From Trichopria drosophilae (Eukaryota > Arthropoda > Insecta > Hymenoptera > Diapriidae), in assembly GCA_030407085.1 (NCBI GenBank), contig CM059582.1, positions 19,821,501 to 19,885,500 on the forward strand: a stretch of 64,000 bases of DNA. The letters run 5' to 3'. The position numbers and the translations under genes are program-made. The notes below the pieces were generated by a model. That model had not been told where the DNA came from. It saw nothing but the letters and a program-made list of their open reading frames with translations, and ran no database searches. This document shows, one piece after another, positions 34,214 to 44,379 of the stretch; the first letter of the stretch is position 1, and each line of letters begins with the position of its first letter.

Positions 34214-34339
34214 AATCGTGTCTGGTTCGAAAAGTATCTGTTGAATTGGAAAGCACAAATACTTACAGGTTATAACTACTATGCAGTCAGCGTTTGGCAC
34301 AAGCACTATAAAATATTGGTCGACGATACGTGCCTGCAT

Positions 34340-34560
34340 GGGAATTACTCATTCACGCGCTTAGTTGAACGAGGCTATCGATTTTTCTCGTTCACAGCAT
34401 CCGACTTGTCGCCCTTCCCCAAACCATCGGTGATAAAACCAGCCAAAGTGCACGCGACTATACGAGCATTTTTCGACTCCACGCCTTTTATTCGTGCCCT
34501 TGGCACGTTTCGACAGTTCGCCCTCCTATGGGACAGTTATGGCACGTTTTATTTAAGTTG
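34340..34560. other. Small GC-richer patch
   Basis: A CpG-richer segment with a 106-codon plus-strand frame (34241-34561) that shows no recognisable domain. Possibly a decayed element or a small regulatory island. Confidence 0.25.
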
Positions 34561-36590
34561 ATCGGAGGCACTTGTTTTTGGTAATAGTTCGAAATTGCTC
34601 GATGAACGCGGTGATAACTGCGGGAGGTCGTCGTCATGTATATTTTTCATATATTCCATCATCCCGGAAGTACCCGATTGCAATTCCGTGTTACCATGAG
34701 AGGTTTCAGCATTTGGAAATTTCAAGCTTACCATTTGATCGGGGCTTTCTGATGATGTTATCGCCTTTTAATCTAAATGTTCCCTTGAGAACATCGTTTG
34801 AGGTTGTGTAGGGTGATTTACATTTGATTTATGCTTAACCATATGGGCATCGAAAATGCATATAACATATTTGGGATTTAAAGAGAATACATTTTTTGTT
34901 TATTTTTAGCTTATTTTATGTAGTAAATTCTGCTATCATTAAATTAAATCTCACGACTTTAAAAATTGAAATTTGTTTAAATATAGACCACGTGAAAAGC
35001 AACCTACGTTATGCCGAAGTTTATTATATATGGATTTGGGAAGAAATAAGCACCTCAAGAAATTAGTTTCGACTTGATCTTGAAAGTTCATTACGACAAA
35101 AAATTCCGATATGACGTCTAAAACGGAATAAACTCGGGTTGGTTAAAGTATTTAATTTGGAACTTTAATTTTAAATTAAATTCCATTACTCACTGTATTT
35201 TTGGAGCAAGAAGTTAAGACGAGTATCCTAACAATGATGCAAGTATGAAATAAATAAGCTCCACTTTATTCTCTTACGTAAGTTTTATCTATTGAATAAT
35301 AAGTGAACATAGTTAAAAATACCTAAACTGGTGACTCTAAAACAACAACGAAAACACGACCTTCAATATAATATCCTTTAGAACAAAAATAGTTTGACAT
35401 GACGTCAAATTCCGCGAAAATGCACAAATGTCTGGAATGCTTTAAATCTTATTTTACTTTAAACGGTTACATTTTTAGATGACTACACCAATCGAAAACT
35501 TATTAATATATAATGGGTAGTCTAATAATGACGCAAGCATAAATAAATATGTTAAATTTCTAATTAACAGTCTCCTAGCGGTGAAAATATATGTCGATAA
35601 AAATAAACGGCATTAAATGTTTATCAACATTCCTGATTTAGACTGTAGCTTTACCGCAAGTATTTTAAAATATTTTTTTTTCTCTGTATTCTCCATGTAA
35701 ATAAAAATCGAAATTACGAAAAGCTCCATTTTTATCCAAATCTAGGATTATCCGAAAGTTGAGCAAACAAACGATAATGCATTTTTATTGCATATATTTA
35801 GAGTATGTGCACTCGTATAAATATTATTTTACAACGCAATTTTTGGTAACGAAATAATAATCCGTAATCCGATTACATGTAAAAGCAGGAACTCGGCAGT
35901 TTTACCAACTGCAATAGGTTTAAAGTATTTTTATGCAACAAACGTATAAAGTAAAAACAATTTACATTTTAATTTTATTTATTTTTGGAACCTAATAAAA
36001 TATATGTGATTCTTCACTCTAACTGATTGGATTGATTAAAGGCTGTTGAATCACCTGTGAAAAAATTACGAGGAAATATTTGACGAGGCTTTTATCGTTT
36101 CATCCTATTGCGCAAGAGAGTGCAAACGAATCAAGCTCTGATAGTGTAAATAAAATAAAAAATATACATAAAGTTGATGAGTACTACGCTGAAGAAATTA
36201 CTGTCTACATATCGAAAACGAATAGGGAAACAATTTGAAAAGCATCGGTAGAAGCCATGTGCTTTTGTTGTCTACGAGATTTCTATCCATTAGATGTGGG
36301 CGTGATACAACACGGAGTTCAATTTTCTAAAATTGAAGTTTTATTTCTGGATTTTGCAAATAAAATAACTATAATAGTAAATTACATGTTTTAAAAGTTT
36401 GCTCTGTTTCAACTCTGTTATGTAAATGATTGTTTACTTTTTGAGTATAAGTTGAGTTAACGACTCAAATTTTGTTTGTACTCGTTGTTGCAGTTTTAAC
36501 TTTATACCTGAAGTTGACTTGAATTCAGTTGTCAACTAATTTAACAATCAAAATAGCGTTCTTTGTCAATACAATTCTGACCAATAAAAT
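34561..36590. other. AT-rich DNA between the two satellite arrays
   Basis: No repeat unit, gene or RNA signal is recognised. Confidence 0.5.
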
Positions 36591-36599
36591 CCTGATCAT

Positions 36600-37830
36600 A
36601 GGTTTCTCCAGCTGTGATAAGAAACGTTTTATAGGCACTGCTGATTACATGATTATACCCCGATAAAAATTTACACAACCCTTTAATGTGTGATGGCTTA
36701 ACATGGCCAGATAAATAAAACATACTTTATAAGGAGTTTAGGATGCCTGAAAGGAAACTGATTAGGCCTTAAGGTGATAAGAAACATTTTAAGGTCACTG
36801 CTGATTACCAGATCAGGCCTTAAGGTGATAAGAAATATTTTAAGGTCACTGCTGATTACCTGATCAGACCTTCAATAAGCTTTCACCAAACCTGTGAGGA
36901 GTTAATGTGCGATGGCTGATCATGGCCAAATAAATAAAACATCGTTATAAGGAGTTTGGGACGCCTGAAAGGAAACTGATCAAGCGCTAAGGTGATAAGA
37001 AACATTTTATGGGCACTGCTGATTATCCGATCAGATCTTGATCAAGATTTAAACAAACCTAGCAGGAATTAATGTGTGATGGCTGATCATGGCCAGACAA
37101 ATTAAACATACCTTATAAGGAGTTTGGGATGCTTGAAAGGAAACTGATCAGGCCTTAAGGTGATAAGAAACATTTTAAGGTCATTGCTGATTACCTGATC
37201 AGTCCTTAATTAAGCTTTCATCAAACCTGTGAGGAATTAATGTGTGATGGCTGATCATGACCAGATAAATAATACATACCTTGTAAGGAAATTTGGGGCG
37301 CCTGAAAGGAACCTGATCAGACTCTAAGCTGATAAGAAGTGTTTTATGAGCACTGTTGTTTAACTGATCAGACCCTGAACAAAATTTAATTAAACCTATC
37401 AGGAATAAATGTGTGATGGCTGATCATGACCAGATAAATAATACATACCTTGTAAGGAAATTTGGGGCGCCTGAAAGGAACCTGATCAGACTCTAAGCTG
37501 ATAAGAAGTGTTTTATGAGCACTGTTGTTTAACTGATCAGACCCTGAACAAAATTTAATTAAACCTATCAGGAATAAATGAGTGAAGGCTGATCATGGCC
37601 AGACAAATAAAATATACCTGTTAAGGAGCTCGGATACCTGAATGGAACCTGATCAGACTCTAACGTGATAAGAAATGTTTTATGAGCACTGTTGATTAAC
37701 AGTAGGGAGTTGGAGATATCTGTAAGGGAGCTGATCAACCCCTTATTTGCCCTTAATATGCTCCTAATCATATCAAAATTTACATTACTGATCAGAATCA
37801 TGCATATTCAACCTGATCGAAGCCGTACCC
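36600..37830. repeat. 168-bp GATC-palindrome tandem repeat, array 2 (about 6-7 units)
   Basis: The GTGATA marker falls at about 36614, 36774, 36825, 36992, 37160, 37329, 37498 and 37665. Most spacings are 167-169; there is one 160 and one 51-base partial duplication. The two units spanning about 37241-37409 and 37410-37578 appear identical, so the array has expanded recently. Each unit carries about four GATC-centred palindromes: CTGATCAG twice, TTGATCAAG, and GGCTGATCATGGCC. Similar GATCA-GGCC..GATAA-AACAT phrases in both halves hint that the unit arose from a dimer. The 60- and 77-codon minus-strand frames are by-products. Confidence 0.95.
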
Positions 37831-37834
37831 AATC

Positions 37835-37925
37835 CTGATGGATATCCCATCTTAATTTTCATTATTTTGAGAAAAAACAAATTTCAAAAATAACTTTTTG
37901 CAAATAATTAGAAATTTTTATTTAT
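37835..37925. repeat. Shared exit sequence of the satellite arrays
   Basis: GATATCCCATCTTAA, a run of A-rich sequence, then CTTTTTGCAAATAATTAGAAAT match the bases following array 1 (34040-34119). The two arrays are therefore copies of one larger repeat and not independent expansions. Confidence 0.85.
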
Positions 37926-37959
37926 CTACCGAATGCTCTGAAAGTGCATCAAATTTCGC

Positions 37960-38620
37960 AATTTAGATATCTTACCAGTAATAAAATTCGCCCTATACCT
38001 CGCGTCACTCCTCGTCTTCGTCAGAGGGCGAGCGGAAGCGCAAGCAACCGCTGGCTGATACGCCTTCGTAGATCATCCGGGATTTTCTCCGACGATCACC
38101 GTCGAATGGATTCCGGCGCGTCGGACTCGTCTCTTATTGGTTGATCCACTCATCCTCGTGATAGAATCCGGCACACGAGCACGATTTCCCTTGTAACCCT
38201 CCTGGTTTATTGGCGAAACCGATCGTCCCTTTGTCCCCCGAATCGCAAGCACCGGTCCGCATAAGCGAAATTGTCAGCGCGACAAGGGGGCGATGGGGGT
38301 TGGGGCATTGGGGGATGGGGTAGTTGTCGAGCAGCCACCGCGATACAAAGCGATAGCGTTTGGGCGTGACTGACCCGGCGATTCGTCACGGTTCCTTTTC
38401 CCAAGTTGTTCGTCCGAAACTTTGCCCCTCCGGGAACTTCGTTATTCCTGTCTTACTTCTGATTCCCGGTGCTCTATCTTCATCTCGTTATTCAAGAGCT
38501 TTCGATTTTGAATGGGTTTTCGACGAGATCGATGCCCTAGTCGCCGATAGTGCATACAAACGTGAATACGTCGCATGTCCTGTTGAGAACGAGGTTCAAT
38601 CGATATTTGATACCTAAATG
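37960..38620. promoter_or_regulatory. CpG-rich island 4
   Basis: The most GC-rich stretch of the window, with dense CpG words, no recognisable protein domain (best frames 65-85 codons), and a very strong G-run cluster at 38286-38320. It begins only about 40 bases after the satellite exit sequence. Candidate regulatory or first-exon DNA. Confidence 0.4.
38286..38320 (+). promoter_or_regulatory. Strong G-quadruplex motif
   Basis: Five G-runs of 5, 5, 4, 5 and 4 bases, separated by loops CGAT, TT, CATT and AT, lie within 35 bases on the plus strand. This exceeds the usual four-run G3 rule and allows a four-tetrad quadruplex with one spare run. The rest of the window has nothing comparable. Confidence 0.85.
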
Positions 38621-38629
38621 CAATTGTTA

Positions 38630-39861
38630 CCCTCGGCAGTATTTACTGGCATATCATTAGTTACATTTTCCCCAAACATACTTGAAAATTATCATCGCTG
38701 TCATGATTTTGTGTTATCATTGTAAATATCTTCATTATTTACTCGGGCATGTTTCAAGATGATGTATCTATTTTATGCATCTATCACGATGACAGGTCTT
38801 TAGGAATTACTACGTCATGCAATCGCACTTGGAAATATTATTTTAGCATTTAATTTTAACAATTTTACTGCAAATCGGGTTTCACATAAATGTTTTAGTA
38901 AAAGGCACAGAAGCATTCTATTTTAAGAAAATATTACGTACATTTTACACTCTCGAGTTATATGTCAGTAAATTTTGACAATTAGAATATACTTAATTCT
39001 CTCAACTACATTTGTTTCAAAATTTGAACAGATTTTTTTTGCAATGATTAACTGACTCTAATTATATATTCATGCTTTTTAATTTTATCAAATTGTCCCA
39101 GGTTTATATCGTTGCAATATATAAAACATTTCACTGTTCAAAGCTCAATAACTTCCCTGGAGTGAAATTTTCACAGGAGTGAGTAGGATCCTCACCTTAA
39201 AAAGAATGAAAGACAATTGTAAAAGAGTGAGATCTGTCACTCCAAATGAAATTGGAGGAATTGGAGGATTTGAAGAAATTCACCCTAAAGGGAGGGAGAT
39301 TTTGTCATGTGACTGAAATGCTATTTTATTAAAAATACAATTTTATATGAACTGAGATTAAATTTAAGGAGAGTGGTTCAATTTTCCGTATTCTATTGTT
39401 TTTTTCTGGAAATTTCAAGACTGTATTTCAGCCCCTCCTGCTAAATGCTGCAACAATAACAGCAGATGTCACAAATATTGAATAAACTATTTCACGTTCA
39501 CCCAAACTTTACACAAATTCAGCACATTCATTCGTCACTGTTACTGTCGGCGATTTTAACTTGAGATTGACAAAAATTTTGAAAATAAACTTGAGATAGC
39601 TGAATTCTAAGTGCAGTAATCAAAAGAACGAAAGCAGCTAATAAAAGCTTCCTATAAGACACTCGTTTAAGGCAGAAATCTTTAAAAAACTATAAGACCC
39701 CTAGACGTTTAAATTTAATAATTTCCACTTACTACTGTAAGTATTTTGTAGATGATGGCAAGGCGAAGATAATTAGCATTTTCTAGCGCAAACTAACTTT
39801 TTTTAACGGATACAAACTCATTGTGTAATCAATCAGATAATTGGTAAACCTCAAATACTTA
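38630..39861. other. AT-rich DNA with a TTTCACTC-type repeat near 39150-39330
   Basis: The segment 39150-39330 carries GGAGTGAAATTTTCAC and GTCACTCC words like those bounding 22730-23520 and is probably a related element. The rest is featureless. Confidence 0.4.
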
Positions 39862-40125
39862 CAGTAGAGTCTCGTTATATTTGCGTCTCGCTATATTTAC
39901 GTACCAGCATATTTGCCCAGTTCCGTCTCGTTATATTTCTCTGTTGCCGCTCTGTTTTTCCACCATCTTGCGCGTTGGGGCCTCAGGAAGGGCCGGCTGT
40001 GACGTCACGAACGTAACACGACTGAGGAGAGTGGGAGAAGCGGGACTCCCTTTCTTTTGAGAAATATAAGGAGACGGGCGAGGAAGGTGAGGAACCGAGG
40101 GGGTAAATATACCAGGACTCTACTG
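39862..40125 (+). mobile_element. 264-bp Tc1/mariner-like MITE, complete copy
   Basis: The termini CAGTAGAGTC and GACTCTACTG are perfect 10-bp inverted repeats, flanked on both sides by TA (39860-39861, 40126-40127). The subterminal ATATTT words are also roughly inverted. The interior is GC-rich (GGGCCGGCTGTGACGTCACG) with no transposase. It is the inverted relative of 7690-7930. The CAGT..CTCGTTATA start recalls pogo/Tigger-type ends. The autonomous partner is not in the window. Confidence 0.93.
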
Positions 40126-40127
40126 TA

Positions 40128-43100
40128 TTTGTATCTAATGTATCTAATAAGAGGTAATATCTTTTCGTAGCTACCCCTAGGTAATTTTCAACATGATTTT
40201 AATAAACGGAAGTGAACAGCGTGTAAAATGGAAGAATGTTTGAAAAATTATCAGGTATCACCACACTGAAGTGCTAAATAGGTTTTATTCACTCAAAATA
40301 ATGGTTTACTTTTTATTAACGTTCAGGATCTCTTCTGCTCCTGATAACCTAAAACAGATTCAGAAAATACTACGTAAGTGTCCCTACATATTTATTTATT
40401 TTTACAGTCGATAAGTATCATTATCTATCACATTCATGTTTTAATCATTAATTCTAATATTTTACTAATCAATCTTTTCCTACCAGACAAAATACCACCA
40501 TCAATACTGAATTTCGGATGAATTTGAGATCTAGCTCTGACATCAATAACCAATCAAATTACGTGGACTATGCAATTGTTTTAGTTTGCACAATTTTCTG
40601 AATCTTATCGGATGAATTTGTAATCTCCTAAAATTATATCAGAAGTATTACTTTCCATCTGTACCAAATTTCTAAGAATATCATCAGGTTCTCTAACAAT
40701 TATTCAAAGTGACTCTGGCCAAACGGGACGGTGATGTTTCTTATAAATATAGTACATACGAAGGACACCAAGAAATTTCTTGTTGGAAATAGCCGAACAA
40801 GTGTCTTCCATTAAGAAACTCAATTTCAATCCATCACTACGATTCTCTGCGTCATTTGTAGTTTCATCTATTAATCAATCATGATTTATTCCTATTTGAA
40901 ATGAAACTATTTATTCCATTCTTCCAACTTTTTTTTTTTTAAATACATACATTGTAATTACTTTAGCACTTTCAATTTTTCCTTTCATAATCCCAGCCAT
41001 TTAAAGTAATGAACTATGTCCTAAAATTATCATCACTCTCACTTACAATATTTTGATTGGACGTTGGCCAAGAGGTCAGGTATGATGGTTGTTTTCTTAA
41101 TCTCATCATTCTTACCATGTTGCAATAAATTGCTGCGCTTCATCTTCATATAAATTTTAAATAATAAATTTTAGAGTCATCTAAATTTCAGAAACATTTC
41201 TAAATAATGAAAAGAGAAATAAATACATTTTTAAGCAAAGAATAAAGAATGTTTACGTAAAGTGCAGAAAACAGCCTGTCCCTTATTCGACTAACGGCCC
41301 TAATCGCAACTCGTCTTCTCCGTTTATTTCCGTATGACAAATTGCGACGGCACTACTGGTACTGTGACGAATCTGAATGGATACACAGGGTCGTTTTTGG
41401 ATTTCGATTTGGACGTTTTCATTCATCATCGCTGGCCCGGGAAACGATCGCACAGTTTTATCGACCGAATCCCCCTGAGAATTTGCTGAATTTTATGGAG
41501 GAACGAGATGCAAAAGGTTTAACTTCAAAAGGGTCCTTTGTCGTACTTGGAGAAGTAAAACGAAAATTTGCAGAGACTTTATGTCTTCATTCCAATAGAA
41601 CGTGATACGTCGCGTTATTACGAAACTATCGATTCTTCCCTCGGGGATAGCTAAATAATAACTTTACCTCTAGCGACGTTCATGATAACCTTTTGTCACA
41701 AAATTCAACACTAGCCTTCGTCGTCTGTCACATTTTGCAATAAGAGGTTTGATTCTTTAATCATCATTCAAATTTATCATACTATTTTATTATAACATGT
41801 GCAATTTATGTTGGACACGTAATAAAAACGAAAAAAAAAACAACCGGAAATAAGGAGAATCAAAGAATAAAAGAGGAGGAGGAAGAGACAGGAGGCTGGG
41901 CGGCCCTTTGCCTTATTATTTATTATTTCAAGTGTGTCGAACCTGGACTTCTGGAAGTCACGCCCCACCCCTTTAAGATTCCCATCTCTTTTTCACAGTA
42001 CAAGATCGACTATCGACACAATTTATAATAATACAATGAAGCAGCTTATTTTCTTGCAGTAACGATAAGTTTCACTGAGATGTGATTCAGTTCTGGGCGG
42101 ACTGGTATTGGATTCTTATTCGCTTGTTCCTCGAGGGAGTGACTCTTGACTTCGCGTATTGAAAGTTTAAAAAGTACTTACTCGAAAGATGTAATTTAAA
42201 GTTCTATCGGTGTAATGTTTTCTATACTTTGTAAAACGTTTATTGTGCAGTTTACAATGTTAAAGTTTTACTACTTCAAATGTTTTCGGTTTAGTTCGGT
42301 ACGACTTTTCTCTTTAGCTAGCTTTTCTGTTTGTGTACCTGTACTTAACACAAATTAAAACTGATACCTGAAAGTAAATGAATTATTTACGTTATTTCAT
42401 CATTATGGTACTTTTTGAAATGTCAGAGTTAAAAACATTTAATTAAACAATCATTAAATTGATTGAAATACCATTTCCAATTTTTATATTAAAGTGAATA
42501 TTTCTGAGTATTTAGCAATAATTACTTTAATTTTTGGATGTTATAAAGAATATACAATACTTAATCAGCATTAATAGGGTATGCACACTTACTATTGATT
42601 GTATATACCCTTCATCAATCTGCCGAAAGCGTCTTTTTATTTCGGGTGAACCAGATATATCGATCTTTTAAACAGCAATCAAAATCATATAACAAAAAGT
42701 GCATGAGGCGCAAAAATTTCATAGACCAATCAAAAGTATCATCGAACAAAACAATAACTGTTGCCAATTTAAGTGTTCGCCATTTGAGCTCAAAAAATAA
42801 ATCTCCAATTATTGATTGTAAGTTCTCTTAAACTTGTGCGGTTGCTTTTACGATATAGCACTGACAATGAAGTAGGTAGTTTTCAGTAAAATATTCAGTT
42901 TACAAAATACATACACCCAAAAAAACACAACATAAAATACTATTATGATTTAATATCGTCGCTATATCACTTTTATAATTCATAACCATTTTGAAACAAA
43001 TAAAATGATCGAGATATCATGCTGCAATAAAACAAAACTAAATATCATGAAAACATGTCAGCAATAGATGTCAATATCATTTAACGTGAAATGCTTTCTA

Positions 43101-43900
43101 AACAAGATTTTTGCAGTCACATTTCGTATATGTTTTCCGTAACGACGTATTCGAATTTTATTTTGACAAAGTCGCTTCGAATATGGAGATTTTAATATAA
43201 TCCGGCTACACGTTCGAATCGTTCACTTTTTTTCATCTGCGCATAGCAATTTTGATCTGTAATTGCATTTAAATATCATCACGCGAACAAAAGGATTTAA
43301 CTTTTTCATTTATGACCGACACGCCACTACAATGCCGTATTTCTGTCCCAATTTTGGCCACAACGCATGTTTATTCCGCTTTTTCGGATACAGTTCTCGA
43401 TCCTGTTTCTAAATCAAATAAAACTGCATTGTAAAAATACGTCCTCTGAAGCTCTCGGTGGTAACATGAAAACCGTTTTTATGTTACCGTCATATGATGC
43501 GTGGATTGTAAAATAATGTTTAAAGCATACACAATAAATGTATTTCGTGTCAAATGTTTACATGTGAGAGAAACGTATTCTGCATAGTATACTAAGGAGG
43601 CTCCAAGACTTCTACTAACGAAATTTGCGTGTTGAATAGAGCGAAAGTTTAGTAATAATTCAGTGTTGTCATCGATGCATCACAACATTTCATCTAATGC
43701 TAAAGTAAAAAAGTTAAAAATGTACAAAATACAATGTCATTAAAAGCACTGTGTTAAAAGTATCGTGTTATTATCTAATCTAAATCAAGAATGTTGTGTA
43801 CGTCTTGGATTACATTTATTCGTTTAATAAACAAAATCAAAATTGTAAATAAAAATTACGGTATCGAGGGCGTGAAGTAGGTCATTGTCGCACGAGTCTG
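40128..43900. other. Mostly AT-rich DNA with one small GC-richer patch
   Basis: A moderately GC-rich patch at about 41280-41660 contains an 87-codon plus-strand frame (41342-41605) with no recognisable domain. The rest shows no gene or family, apart from the hairpin at 43460-43488. Confidence 0.45.
43460..43488. other. Tight 13-bp-arm hairpin
   Basis: GGTAACATGAAAA (43460-43472) and TTTTTATGTTACC (43476-43488) pair at 12 of 13 positions around a 3-base loop. G-T pairs could extend it slightly if transcribed. No larger element around it is recognised. Confidence 0.6.
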
Positions 43901-43902
43901 AA

Positions 43903-44377
43903 CCCAAATAGCACTGGACATTCAATAGATGTATATGATACGTTTAGTTGACATCCATTCCGTCAAGAAACAAAATTCGTCGTCCAATGGAAGTTCATTG
44001 TACGTCCTCATATGAACGATCATTACACCTTACTCACCGAATGTCCATGGGTCGTCCATTTTACGTCCAGTTGTCGTCCAGATAGGCTTATAGAGCTTCT
44101 AAAAATACCTTCTTTTTGATGCTGAATATATTGATCAGATTCTACTTTTCCTCCGCAAACCGCCCTGATAGTCCACAATTTGTTCATTCAATGTCCAGTA
44201 TTCGTACTCTCAATGAGATTTGGACAGCAAGACGTTCAATGGAGGTACATCGTGCAATTTTAAACAGGTCTTTGTATGGAAGAAACGTGTACATCCAATG
44301 GGTGTTCATCCGAATGGATGTATATCCGAAAATCGAAGTACAGCAGACGTTCATTAGACATCCGTGTGCTATTTAGG
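43903..44377. mobile_element. 475-bp inverted-repeat element with AAATAGCAC ends and GTCCA subterminal words
   Basis: The termini CCCAAATAGCAC and, inverted, CCTAAATAGCAC match at 11 of 12 positions. The interior is packed with ACGTCCA, TGGACA, GTTCATT and CATCCAATGG words, many in opposite orientation toward the two ends, so the element can fold extensively. No target duplication is evident and there is no transposase. The 86-codon frame at 44116-44376 is a by-product. Confidence 0.65.
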
Positions 44378-44379
44378 AG

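Noticed and set aside
34241..34561. 106-codon plus-strand frame
   Set aside because: No domain. It begins in the satellite flank and crosses into an unrelated GC-richer patch.
36541..37801. Open frames of 60-77 codons inside the 168-bp arrays
   Set aside because: They follow the tandem unit and break at unit variants. No sign of protein-level constraint.
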